Shown here: piece by piece, positions 53,106 through 62,699 of the stretch
Numbering within the stretch: the first letter of the stretch is position 1
Layout of the letters: each line of letters starts with the position of its first letter
Assembly (NCBI GenBank): GCA_963575745.1
Contig: CAUYUJ010019278.1
Span: 99,712-163,711, forward strand
Direction: 5' to 3'
DNA: 64,000 bases
From: Prorocentrum cordatum
Taxonomy: Eukaryota > Sar > Dinophyceae > Prorocentrales > Prorocentraceae
The notes under the pieces: generated by a model
Told to the model about the DNA's origin: nothing
The model's input: only the letters and a program-made list of their open reading frames with translations
Database searches by the model: none
Translations under genes and position numbers: made by a program

Positions 53106-54378
53106 ACCCGCACCGCTGCTTCTTCGCCCTGATACCGAACTGCTTGAGTAGGTCCGCGACCTCCTTCTCGTGGTCGGGGCCCTCCTTCCGCGCCGCGGCG
53201 ATGACCTGCTGCACCTTCTCATCGGAGAGCTCCTCCATGTCCACGTCGTCATCACCAGCACTGACCTCGGCCGCTTCGGGGGCGGCTCCTGGCACTGCAC
53301 CATGTTCACCACCAGGAACCCGAGGAGCGGCCTGCTGCTGGTCACGCGCCGCTGCCGCCTTGGCCGCATAGAGCTGCCTGAACTTGGCGAACTCGGGCGA
53401 GGCCAGCATCGTCTTGACCCCTTCCGCCTCAGGGCCCTCGAGCACGCTCGGGTCAAGCTCCAGGTCGACCTCAACCTGCTGCTCGGGGGCCGAGGGCGCC
53501 ACCTGCTGCATCGCCGCCTGCAACTCGATCTTGAGTGCGTCGATGTCCACGCGCAGGCTGCGCTGTCGGTCGTTGAGCTCCGCCAACGCCCGCTGCGCCT
53601 GCTCCACAACCTTATTCTGCTCCGCAATTGACTTGTCGAGAGCCTCGAACTTCTTCTGCTTGTCCGCCAGCTTGTGGCCCAACGTGGTAGCACGGGACAA
53701 CACTGGCTTCTTGGACTGCACCTCCGCTCGCGCCGCCTTGAGCTCACCCTCCACGGTCTCAATGGCAGACGCTGGTACTCCGTCGCACTTGCGAAGAGCC
53801 TGCAATGACTCCTCCAAGTGCTGCACTCGAACACGTAGCTTGTCATCATCCGAAGTCGGTGCGGCTTGAGATTCGGCGCCACCGCCTCCAGCCTGGGCCG
53901 AGCCTCCGCCTCCACCTCCGTTGGCCGCGACACCCGCGGGAGGGGACGACTTGGCGGCGACCTTCTCCATGATGCGCTTCTCCATGGCTGCCAGCTGGCC
54001 TGACAGATCGGCTGGGGGGCCCTTGGCCCACGCACCGCGAGGGCCGCGAGGCTGCCCAGGAGGTACGCCAGGAGGAGCACGGGCCGATGAGCCCAGAGCG
54101 GCAGCTGCGGTGCGCGCGCGCTCCACACTTGCCCTCGGGGCTGACTGTCCACAGAGGCACCGTATCCGACAAGCAAAATTCTGGTTCCTGCCACAACTTG
54201 GACACCCCCAGAAGGGCGATCGGGGCCCTGGGAGTACATCCGCCTCATCACGTCGAGCCATGCACAGCACAGCTTGTCTCAGGAAGGCTTGCTCCAACAG
54301 GAGCTCACAAAAGAGATTCCGAGCCACAAAGACCCGCAGGAGCGGCTGCCGCTCTGAAGACAGCTCCTGCAAGCCCAA
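53104..54378 (-). CDS. LINE-D ORF1: zinc-finger, coiled-coil RNA-binding-type protein
   Basis: The product has 424 residues. A Cys motif WGCPSCGRNQNFACRIRCLC (about 58-78) resembles a four-Cys zinc ribbon or finger. A G/P/A-rich linker follows, then a long coiled coil from about 185 to 300 (RVRVQHLEESLQALRKCDG, LADKQKKFEALDKSIAEQN, VVEQAQRALAELNDRQRSL). The C-terminal part is acidic (DDDVDMEEL) and ends with a basic IRAKKQRCG. In LINEs such a protein coats the element RNA. The Met at 54378 is 20 bp from the microsatellite; a second Met at 54261, just before the zinc motif, is a possible start. The stop TGA overlaps the beginning of ORF2. Confidence 0.75.
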   Translation of the reverse strand: MGLQELSSERQPLLRVFVARNLFCELLLEQAFLRQAVLCMARRDEADVLPGPRSPFWGCPSCGRNQNFACRIRCLCGQSAPRASVERARTAAAALGSSARAPPGVPPGQPRGPRGAWAKGPPADLSGQLAAMEKRIMEKVAAKSSPPAGVAANGGGGGGSAQAGGGGAESQAAPTSDDDKLRVRVQHLEESLQALRKCDGVPASAIETVEGELKAARAEVQSKKPVLSRATTLGHKLADKQKKFEALDKSIAEQNKVVEQAQRALAELNDRQRSLRVDIDALKIELQAAMQQVAPSAPEQQVEVDLELDPSVLEGPEAEGVKTMLASPEFAKFRQLYAAKAAAARDQQQAAPRVPGGEHGAVPGAAPEAAEVSAGDDDVDMEELSDEKVQQVIAAARKEGPDHEKEVADLLKQFGIRAKKQRCG

Positions 54379-54398
54379 AAACTTGGGCCAGAACGGCT

Positions 54399-54445
54399 AG
54401 GAGGAGGAGGAGGAGGAGGAGGAGGAGGAGGAGGAGGAGGAGGAG
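54399..54445 (+). repeat. (GGA)n microsatellite, upstream flank of LINE-D
   Basis: Perfect GGA triplets in the same strand orientation as the tract on the other side of LINE-D. Confidence 0.95.
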
Positions 54446-54746
54446 TGCCCAATTTCGTGAGTGCAGACTTGAGCCCCGAGCGCCGCGCCGCGGAGGGCCC
54501 CCGGCAGCCCGGCGAGGTACGCCGCGCCCCCGCCCCCGGCGGAGGCAGCCGTGCCGAGGGCCCACAGGGCCACCACGGGCGACACGGCCGCCGCCAGCAG
54601 CAGCGGCGCGAGCAGCACGCACAGGCAAAGGACGTCCCACGGCACCACCGCGGGGTAGGCCTCGGGGAGCCGCTCCCCAGACATCGAGCGCCTCGAGGAA
54701 AGATCGGCCTCCCGTGGCCCTCGCCGGGCCTCGGGACCGCCAGAAA

Positions 54747-54907
54747 TCAAGGGGCCCAAGGACACACAAATAAGTACACACAAATAGAAAGATTCCCCCT
54801 ATTTTCCTATATTTTCTGGGTTTTTGCCTTCCCCCCCATTTCCCATAGTTTCGTATATTTTCTGGGGGATCGAGGATTCATTGTGTCTGTGTGTTTCTTC
54901 CTCCTGA
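54747..54907 (+). mobile_element. 163-bp dispersed element, copy 5
   Basis: It has the TCAAGGGGCCCAAGGACACA start, AAATAAGTACACACAAATAG, C-run, GGGGGATCGAGGATTC and CTCCTGA end. Flanks do not show a duplication. Confidence 0.8.
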
Positions 54908-54999
54908 TTAAAAAACAATGCGGGCTGAAAAACCAGTCCCGGGGAGACGGTCGGGAAGTCGGGGGCCCGTCTGGAAACAATCGAGATGTCGGATGTCTG

Positions 55000-55365
55000 G
55001 GCTGGCCCCGGTCCGTCCATACACGGGTCAGTCGGGTCCTGCAGGAGCCTGCGAGATGCTGCAGGCTCCTGGGCTCCTGAGGGATCCTGCACCCAACCCC
55101 AGGCGAGTACGCCCCTGGCCCTGCAGGATCCTGCAAGATCCGGCGCTCTGACGGACCCCCGTTTGCATTGACCCCCGTCTCTTGAGCCCCGTCTCTTGAG
55201 CCGCGCACGTGCCGCCGGCACGTGCGCGGCCCGAGGGGGGGGAGGGCGGGGACGCATTGAGATACGAAGAGGCGCCGTGGAATCTGGGGAGACATCATGG
55301 CCCCGCCATCATATCCACACACACACACACACACACCCGTAGTCATCACCCCCCTGTTTGCCGCC
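55000..55365 (+). repeat. GGATCCTGCA family copy 3, then dispersed repeat shared with 25225-25370
   Basis: 55000-55205 carries CTGCAGG/GGATCCTGC palindromes and the TTTGCATTGACCCCCGTCTC end, with the terminal CCCGTCTCTTGAGCC duplicated. 55215-55345 matches the repeat near 25225, including ATCTGGGGAGA and an (AC)n stretch. Confidence 0.65.
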
Positions 55366-55520
55366 CCGACGTCGTGACTTCTTCGCAGCGTCGACCCCCA
55401 AAGGTCTGGACCCCTTCCCCGGGACCGGCATCTCTTCCGGCGTCGTTCTGCTGACGGCCCCGAGGTCCGGGAAGGGTCCCCGCAGAGGCCGCAAATCAGG
55501 AGAAGCCTCCCACGCCTCCG
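55366..55520. repeat. Dispersed segment related to 60745-60860
   Basis: CTTCGCAGCGTCGACC, GGTCTGGACCC, GGGACCGG and TCGTT..GACGG occur in the same order at 60745-60830. No coding potential is assigned. Confidence 0.5.
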
Positions 55521-55732
55521 TGGAGGAGGAGGAGCAGGAGGAGGACGAGGAGCAGCAGGAGGAGGAGGAAGAGGAGCAGGAGGGAGGAGGAGGAGGAGGA
55601 GGAGGAGGAGGAGGAGGAGGAGGAGGAGGAGGAGGAGGAGGAGGAGACGGAGGAGGAGGAGGAGACGGAGGAGGAGGAGGAGGAGGAGGAGGAGGAGGAG
55701 GAGGAGGAGGAGGAGGAGGAGGGAGCACGAGG
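55521..55732 (+). repeat. (GGA)n microsatellite
   Basis: GGA triplets with three GACGGA or GAGCAG interruptions. Confidence 0.95.
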
Positions 55733-56113
55733 GCCTGCCCCGCCGGGCCCTCGGGGGCCCTCCATCGCAGCGCCCCGCCGCGGCCGCCCTCCGCCTCCCT
55801 CCGCAGCAGCCTCGTGCCCTCGCCCCCCGGCGACATGGGCGGCGCGGCCACGGCGGGGCGGGGCGGGCGGTACTCGGGCGGCTCTTCGGGTCGGGCGAAA
55901 GCGGGGGATAGCAAAGGGGGGTTTGAGAATCAGCTCGCGTAGCTGATTTTCCAGGCGCCTCGCGGCGCCAGAGGCGCCCATGTATCGAGGAATGGGCCTG
56001 GCGGCGGGGCCGAAACCAGCTCTATGCAGCAAATGTTGTAACCCCCCCTTTCCCAATCCCCCCTTTCGCTCGGCCCGAGCCTTGGGGCGGGCATCCCCCG
56101 AGGGCGCCTCCCA
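55733..56113. other. Intergenic, no gene seen
   Basis: GC-rich sequence with a CGCCTCGCGGCGCCAGAGGCG palindromic stretch near 55955. A short segment (GCGCC..TGTATCGAGG) resembles 46740-46765. Confidence 0.4.
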
Positions 56114-56292
56114 TCAGGAGGGAAAAAACACACACACAGACACAATGAATCGTCGATTCCCCAGAAACGATTCCCCAGAAACTATGGGAAGATATGGGAA
56201 TGGGGCGGGAAGAGAAAAACCCAGAAGAGATGGAAAATAGGGGGAACCATCTTATTTGTGTGTGTTTATTTGTGTGCCCCAGGGCCCCTTCA
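56114..56292 (-). mobile_element. 163-bp dispersed element, copy 6 (minus strand, TSD TGGGA)
   Basis: Read on the minus strand it starts TGAAGGGGCCCTGGGGCACA and ends CCCTCCTGA. TCCCA on the plus strand flanks it at 56109-56113 and 56293-56297, a perfect 5-bp duplication. An internal GATTCCCCAGAAAC duplication makes this copy 179 bp. Confidence 0.85.
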
Positions 56293-56534
56293 TCCCAGCC
56301 CGCCTCCCGGCCGGGCGGGGGGCGGGCGAGGAATCGGCGGCCAGAGAGAGGAGGGGGCCGGGCGAGGGGCGGGCTCGGGGCGCGGGGCCTGCGGACGTCT
56401 GCGTCAGCTGGCGGCGGCGTTCCAGCCTCGGCGCGATTTCCAGCAGCTGCGCCTTGTCGAAGGCGTTCTCCAGGGGTGCCCGGATCGTCCCGAGCGGCCG
56501 CCGGAGACCCGAGTCATGAGCCAAAAACCAAACT

Positions 56535-56745
56535 CGGCGGCGAGCGAGTGGGGGAAGCGAGAAGGAGAAGGCCCTCTCAGAGGGCCTGCGGGGCCTCTTC
56601 TCAGAAGGCATCGCGCCTTCTGCAAGGTTTCCACTGTCTTCCGGGAAAGGCTCGGAAAACTCTTCTCGGAAGACTGGCGGGACTTCCGAGCCTTCTGAGA
56701 AGGCCCGCCCCTCCTCACTGTCCCCCCCTCGCTGGCCGCCGAGAG
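56535..56745. mobile_element. Foldback related to 30930-31020 and 58640-58740
   Basis: The left arm GGCGAGCGAGTGGGGGAAGC and the right end (CCTCGCTGGCCGCC) are approximate inverted repeats. Inner arms GAGAAGGCC/GGCCTTCTC-like and the repeated TTCCGAG/CTCGGAA motifs pair further. Confidence 0.5.
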
Positions 56746-56962
56746 GACGGAGGGAGGTGGGTGCTCGTTCTGGGGGGCTTCCTGGAGCCAATCGCCCCGC
56801 TCGTGCATCGATGCTGCGCCGAACGTCCGTCGGCTCGAGTCGAACTTGGGCCGAACCGGAGTCGAACTGATGCCGAACTAAGATCGGCCAGATCCGTCCG
56901 GGGGGGCCCCGAGAGGGTCCCCGAGACGAGCGTCTACCGGGGGGGGCGGGGACGGGGGTGAC

Positions 56963-57144
56963 TATCGTTTGACCGATCCCCATCCCCAGCGGCGTGGCCT
57001 GGGCCCCGTTTGCCGATTTACCCCCCTCGATGGGGATGTAGGTCGTTCTCTTCGGGTTTCGAGGAGTGTATCCCTCAACTGGCGTGGTAATTTGGTGGGG
57101 TCTCGAAGGGGATGGACATGGGAATGGGGATCGGCTAAACGATA
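56963..57144. mobile_element. 182-bp foldback with TATCGTTTGACCGATCCCCAT ends
   Basis: TATCGTTTGACCGATCCCCA at the left is matched by TGGGGATCGGCTAAACGATA at the right with two mismatches over 20 bp. The interior holds no ORF. Confidence 0.65.
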
Positions 57145-57871
57145 CCGAGGGGGGGAGTTACGGATCGGGGAGGGGAGACATACACGTTGCCCTCCGACGT
57201 GGCGATGAGAGCAGTCACCGAGTGAGCATCGTCGGGTCACGGTCGAAGCGGAACAGAAAGTAGGAGGCCACATGCGAACACTGACCCCTACCCCCCACGA
57301 TTGCTGAGGGGGAGGGTGGGGTTCGACCACAGGCGAATGCATCTGGCGACGCACGTGCTGCTGTCGCCCCACCAGAGCACGGCATGGTTCACTGGAAGCG
57401 CGGGACAACGGATAGACAGAGAGAGAGAGAGAGAGAAAGACAGAACAATAAGAGAGAGAGAGAGAGGGAGAGGGTAAGGAAGACATCAAACGCTATGGTT
57501 GATCCTTCGAGGCGTCCAACACAAACAAACCAAAACATCGACGCCCATAAACGCCAACAGTCGGGCAGAAACTCCTCCTCATTCTCCTCCGCTGCTCCAA
57601 ATACTCGTCACTATCCCCCGCCCCTCCTTGGACCATGGGCTATGCGCAATAGCAAATCAGGAATATCAACAGAAACAAACGAAATTGAGAAAAAAGAGAG
57701 GGCGAAGGGAAGAACGTCGAGTGGAGGGGCACGACAGTAGGATGGAGGACAGCAGGCATTGAGCCAGGGCAGGGTGGGCGAGAGGGCCAGATCCGGGATG
57801 AGAGAACATCGCAAGCACGCCTCTTCCCCAGTGGAGTGGGTCCTGACAAAGCCTCAAGTGTCCCTCGTTAT
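57145..57871. other. Intergenic with (GA)n at 57416-57475
   Basis: Two GA dinucleotide stretches separated by AAGACAGAACAATA. No gene is supported. Confidence 0.5.
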
Positions 57872-58031
57872 TGAAGGGGCCCTGGGACACACAAATAAAT
57901 ACACACGAAAAAATTATTCCCCATAATTTCCATATTTTCTATGTTTTTGTCTTCCCCCCCACTTTCCATATTTTCCAATATTTTCCTGGGACTCGACGAT
58001 CAATTGTGTCTGTCTGGTTTTCCCCTCCTCA
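57872..58031 (+). mobile_element. 163-bp dispersed element, copy 7
   Basis: It has the TGAAGGGGCCCTGGGACACA start, AAATAAATACACACGAAA, C-run, TCGACGATCAATTGTGTCTG and CCTCCTCA end. The 5-bp flanks (GTTAT and ATGAT) match at only some positions. Confidence 0.8.
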
Positions 58032-59109
58032 ATGATCATCCTTCTCGGTCTCATGCTCCTCCTGTCCGCGGTCGCTGGGTCGCGTACGTCTCGGCGTCTC
58101 GAGCTGCGCGGCCCTTGAACATGTAATGTTAGAAAAAAAGATCCAAATACATGAACAGCACGAAGCCGGTGGTGACAAATCGATCCAACACCACAATGCT
58201 TTGTAGTGTAATATTATGACCTCACTTGTGGAAGTTAAGCGGAGTTCAGCCTGGAAGCCTGCATCAGCATTTCGACAGGATCTGAAAGCAGCCTGCGACA
58301 GAACAGCTCGAAAGATGACAGCGAAACAAGAGAGTGAAGGCCTGAAGCCGTTGTGGAACGTACGGGCGGGAGTCACAAATAATCAAACAAAACAGCGCGA
58401 GGGGTCGTTATACCTCCTCCTCCTCCTCCTCCTCCTCCTCTTCCTCCTCCTGCTCCTCTTCCTCCTCCTCCTCCTCCTCCTCCTCCTCCCAAAGGCTCAT
58501 TTGCAAGCTCTGGTCTGTGTGAGCGCGAACGCGCACGGGCAGCAGGCGGGGGTACCAGCCCACAGCTCAGGCGTCGACGCTCATCGCGGTGGCCGCCGAC
58601 TCTGTGCGTGGCATAGCCTTCGGATGGAGTGGAAGCGTGACATGAGACAATCGGCGGCGAGCGAGGGGGGGGGAAGCGAGAAGGAGAATGCCTTCTCTGA
58701 AGGCGGCGGAACTTCTCGGAAGCCCCGGCGCCTTTTATGAGAGCTTGCTTCTCTTGCTGGCGCCGCGTCGTCCTACGGTGCTGGCGATGGTGGCGGCGGC
58801 GGTCACTCCCAGCGTGTCAGCCCCCTGCCCTCCCCCCCCCCCGAGGGGGAACGTGGGGGAGGACTGGCTCAGGGGGGGGGGAACATCGACCGGGAACCAG
58901 CGATACATCGCCGATAGATCGGCGACAACGCCCCGAGAGCGAATCGGCACGCTCCGGCGCTCCTGCGCGCGGCGGGCCATCAACTCCCATCAGTCAGTCC
59001 ATCAGCAAGCCGTGCGTCCAGTAGGACGCGTTGGCACAAGCCTGAGACACGCCAAACACGCGCCTGAACTGCCGTGCGACGCCAAACACGTGCAAAGGAC
59101 GATTGTGAA
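58032..59109. other. Intergenic with (TCC)n at 58413-58488
   Basis: A TCC tract and a fragment of the GCGAGAAGGAGAA foldback family (58640-58740) are present. TATCGGCGAT-like motifs near 58900 resemble the centre of the foldback at 16891. No gene is supported. Confidence 0.5.
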
Positions 59110-59273
59110 TCAAGGGGCCCGAGGACACACAAATAAATACACACAAATAAAAATACTTCCCATATTGTCCCATATGTTCTGGATTTCTGTCTTCCCCCCC
59201 ACTTCCCATATTTTTCCCATATTTTCTGGGGAATCGACGATTAATTGTGTCTGTGTGTTTCTTTCCCTCCTGA
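59110..59273 (+). mobile_element. 163-bp dispersed element, copy 8
   Basis: It has the TCAAGGGGCCCGAGGACACA start and the CCCTCCTGA end. No flank duplication. It lies 35 bp upstream of copy 9 in the same orientation. Confidence 0.8.
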
Positions 59274-59308
59274 CTGTCACTGCCCATGACCTCTGGGCTG
59301 CACGCAAG

Positions 59309-59472
59309 AGAAGGGGCCCCCTGGGACACGCAAATAAATGCACGCAAACAAACGGATTCCCCATATTTCCCCAGATCGTCCAGGTGTTTGTCTTCCCCCC
59401 CACTTCCCATATGTTCCCATAGTTTGTGGGGAATCGGCGATGAATCTGATCTGTATGTTCTTCCCCTCGTGA
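59309..59472 (+). mobile_element. 163-bp dispersed element, copy 9 (TSD GCAAG)
   Basis: AGAAGGGGCCCCCTGGGACA start, CAAATAAATGCACGCAAACA, C-run and CCTCGTGA end. GCAAG flanks it at 59304-59308 and 59473-59477. Confidence 0.85.
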
Positions 59473-59889
59473 GCAAGGAGTGGCCCTGGGCAGGAGCGGC
59501 CTTTGGCGCGCGGCTGCTCTGAGGCGGGGCCCACACCCAGAAACAGCGCGGGCCGCCCAGCCGCTGCCGTCGCATCGCATCCAGCGACCGGGGGGCCCCA
59601 TCTCCCAGGAGGCCCAGAACAATGCGAAGACGAGAGAGAAGGATAGCGGTACAGGGCAGTTTTAATACATAGGATTTAAGACATAGGAATTTTAATACTT
59701 TATTAATTTATGAATGAACTTTTGCATGAACTCATCGTTGTTTTTAATACTAAATCCCTGCATGTTTAATACAGGATCCGCACGCGGAGCATGTATAAAA
59801 AACGGCACTGTATGGAGTATGGATACCTGTTCCTCGTCCGCCCCCCCCCCACAGGCCAACCTCTCCCTTGGAGGAAGAAAAAACGCAAC
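59473..59889. other. Intergenic; AT-rich stretch at 59660-59790
   Basis: TTTAATAC is repeated at about 59660, 59690, 59737 and 59764 in a locally AT-rich segment. No gene is supported. Confidence 0.4.
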
Positions 59890-60046
59890 AAACATAACCT
59901 GTTGGCGCTCCGCGCGGATTCCCTGGATCCGCGCTGGACGCCCCTCCCTGGCACGCGGAACGCGCCAGGGGCGTCCCCAAAGGTGCCGCCAGGGGGTGGC
60001 CCAGCGCGGATCCCAGAAACCCGCGGGGAGCGACGAAAATTTATGC
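59890..60046. mobile_element. Foldback element, AACATAAAC family, complete copy
   Basis: ACATAACCTGTTGGCGCTCC with GCGCGGATTCCCTGGATCC on the left pairs with GGATCCCAGAAACCCGCGG and AAATTTATG on the right. The centre carries a GGCGTCC/GGACGCC palindrome. Confidence 0.7.
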
Positions 60047-60109
60047 TTCTAACTTTTGACGCTGTTTCTCCTCCGACCCCCCTAGGGGCCAACCTCTCCC
60101 TTCGAGGAT

Positions 60110-60480
60110 CTACTGACCCGGGTAAATCCAAGCCCGGGTCAGTCGGGGCTGGCAGGATCGGATCGGATCGGACTTGCCATAGGAGGGCCGGCGGGGGCCC
60201 GGCGAGTTGGCGCCGTGGCGCCGCGCAGCTGCACGACCCAGTGATTGATCAATCAGTATGAAACGGGACGAAAGTGAGACGCGACGGGTGTGTAGATCAT
60301 TGGCAAGGCAAGGAGGGAGAGGGGAGCAGCAGGACCCTGCAGCATCCTGCAGGGCTCCTGCAGGACCAGGATATCCTGCACGCGCAAGCCCCGGCGGCCT
60401 GTGCGCCCCTGGCCCTGCAGGATCTCCTGCAGGATCCGGGCGTCTGGCCCATCCCCGTTTGCAGTGACCGCCGCCTCTTT
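60110..60480 (+). repeat. GGATCCTGCA dispersed family, copy 4
   Basis: GACCCGGGTAAATCCAAGCC at 60115, a (GGATC)n-like run at 60157-60170, CTGCAGG palindromes at 60335-60430 and a CCCGTTTGCAGTGACC end at 60456. Confidence 0.65.
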
Positions 60481-60517
60481 GAGCCCCGAACCCTCACCCC
60501 CGACGTCCTGATTTGTC

Positions 60518-60732
60518 CCTACCTAGGCTCTGCCTAAAAGGGTTCTTACTCGCTTGGCTTGAAGGGCCGGGCAGTGGAACCCGCCCCAGGCGGTTCCCCC
60601 CGTCTCCTGGGAGCCAAGCGAAAGCAACAGCAAAGGTAAAAGCAAACGCGCGGTTCCCCAAGTTGCGCTCCCTGGGTGCCAAGCAAAAGCAAAAGCAAAG
60701 GCAAAAATTGAGGCTCCAACTCCTAGGTAGGG
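60518..60732. mobile_element. 215-bp foldback with CCCTACCTAGG ends
   Basis: CCCTACCTAGG at 60518 and CCTAGGTAGGG at 60722 are perfect inverted repeats of 11 bp. The interior has two copies of GCCAAGC-AAAGC with A/G-rich AAAGCAAAAGCAAAGG runs. Confidence 0.6.
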
Positions 60733-61734
60733 TCGCACTGGGATACTTTCGCAACGTCGACCACCGAAGATCTGGACCCATTCTTCGGGACCGGTTTATC
60801 CTCCCGGGTCGTTTTTTGACGGTCACGAGGCCTCGTAAGGGCCCTTGCTGGGATGACCGACCCCTCTGCTTCGCGGATGGGCTGGTTATATCTGCTTCGC
60901 AAGCGCTTTAGCACACTTAGGTGGGCAGATAGCAACCGACTTAGCAACGAGCTTAGCTCTCAGGTTATATGCGGTTGCTATCCTGGATAGCTAAGGGCGC
61001 TAACCTGGTTAGCAACCCCGCGCGCTCTGAACAAACAAATCCTTACTCCCCCATTTCCCTCCGCCTCATCTCCGTTTCGGCCCTCCTCCGCCTCACCATT
61101 TACCGTCTAGTCCTCATCCGTGTCCTGGCTTTACTCCTCACCCAACCCCTCCTTCTCATCCTCCTCCAAAACCTGGTCCTCATCTTCCTGATCCTGATCC
61201 TCCTTATCATACCCTCCTCATATTCCTTATCCTCCTCTTCGGTGTCAGGTCAGCTCATCGGCGAGATGTGTCCCCCTCCCCCAATTCAGAGCTTTCAGAG
61301 GCGTTTTATGGAATCGCATTGTAGAGTCCCACCAGCCCTTTGGGCGTGAGTGGTTTAGAGAGCTCTCTCTGTTCTCAACCCCCCTTCTTCCCCTTCGGGG
61401 AGGGGTTTACCCCTCCCCCTACCCCCTCCCCCTGGACCTGGACAGGGACTCCCGGGTGGTGTCAGGGGGGTCTTTTTCGACTCCTGGGAGGGCCAAAAAA
61501 CGACGACCCTCACGAGGATTCTGGCCCCGACGGGGGGACGCAGTTTGGCCCCTCTGCTCGTCTTTGAAGCCAAAAACATTGATTTGACTATGGTTTTGGC
61601 CCCATTTTGGCCTCCTGAGAGGGCCGCGCTAATCTTCCTTCATAGCAAAATCATTGACTTTACGAATGTTTTGGGCTCATTTTGTCCTTCTCAGGGGGCA
61701 GCCCTCATTTGCGCTTCTGAGGAGGTCGCAAGAG
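60733..61734. other. Intergenic; small inverted repeats and dispersed segments
   Basis: TTAGC/GCTAA motifs alternate between 60905 and 61015 and can fold. A CTCATC/TCCTC-rich stretch lies at 61125-61235. 61330-61400 is related to 20145-20215. No gene is supported. Confidence 0.45.
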
Positions 61735-61955
61735 GCCCCAAGATGGCCCCAAGAGGCCCCCAGGAGGCTCCCAAGAGGCCTCCAAGAGGCCCCCCAGAGG
61801 CCCCCAAGCGGCCCCAAGAGGCCCCCAAGAGGCCCCCAAGAGGCCCCCAAGAGGCCCCCAAGAGGCCCCAAGAGGCTCCCCAGAGGCCCCCAAGAGGCCC
61901 CCAAGAGGCCCCAAGAGGCTCCAAGAGGCCCCCAAGAGGCCCCACGAGGAGCCCG
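61735..61955 (+). repeat. (AAGAGGCCCCCA)n minisatellite
   Basis: About 18 units of 11-12 bp with small length changes, giving proline/arginine-rich shadow ORFs. Confidence 0.9.
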
Positions 61956-62350
61956 AACGACTCACACCAGGACGAGGGGCCCGAACGACTCACACCACGA
62001 AGAGCCCGAACGACTCACACCACAAGGAGGGGCCCGAACGACTCACACCAGGACGAGGCGCCCGAACGACTCACACCACGAGGAGCCCGAACGACTCACA
62101 CCACGACGCGGGCCCCGAACGACTCACACCACGAGGAGCCCGAACGAGTCACACCAGGAGGAGGGGCCCGAACGACTCACACCAGGATGAGGGGCCCGAA
62201 CAACTCACACCACGAGAAGCCCGAACGACTCACACCAGGACGAAGAGCCCGAACGACTCACACCACGAAGAGCCCGAACGACTCACACCAGGAAGAAGGG
62301 CCCGAACGACTCACACCAGGACGAGAAACCCCAAACGACTCAAATCACGA
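61953..62350 (+). repeat. (CGAACGACTCACACCA)-core minisatellite
   Basis: About 15 units of 25-33 bp with core CGAACGACTCACACCA and variable linkers (GGACGAGGGGCC, CGAAGAGCC). It follows directly on the preceding array. Confidence 0.9.
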
Positions 62351-62699
62351 GGAGCGCTTTCTCTCCCTCCTCCTCCGCCTCGTCCTTCTCCCGCTCCCCC
62401 CACAAGGAGGATGTACAAGGAGGCGGGAGGAAGGAGGAACAGGGGAGATATGCGGGGCCAAGCGGACACACGCCTGAAAAACACGACTGTCGGCATGCTT
62501 CGCAAGAGTTGCTGCTGTGATATGGGCTGGCGGGGATACGCGAAGCGTAAAGAATTTTATCGTATTTGACGGTGTGATTGTGGTGATGATGCTGCTGGGT
62601 AGTGCATATGCGATGTTGTTATTGACGATGCCAGCGTTCATTAAATATTTTCAGCAATGGGTTGCCGCCTGAGGCCTGCGGGCCAACTACATCCGAAAG
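62351..62699. other. Spacer, no gene seen
   Basis: Unique-looking sequence, more AT-rich than the window average after 62540. Confidence 0.4.

Larger units (their letters stand above)
48276..54398 (-). mobile_element. LINE-D: apparently intact non-LTR retrotransposon
   Basis: ORF1 and ORF2 are both open. On the minus strand the element is preceded by (TCC)n (54445-54399) and followed by (TCC)n (48275-47947). 5' and 3' non-coding parts are very short (about 20 and 45 bp). Domain order is zinc finger, coiled coil, then EEP, RT, zinc knuckle, RNase H and C-terminal Cys motifs, which is the usual order for RNase H-bearing LINEs and differs from LINE-A. All expected catalytic residues are visible. 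Confidence 0.8.

Noticed and set aside
53106-54251. N-terminal 382 codons of the long minus-strand LINE-D frame
   Set aside because: They overlap ORF1 in another frame, are rich in S and R, and lack domains; a shadow of ORF1.
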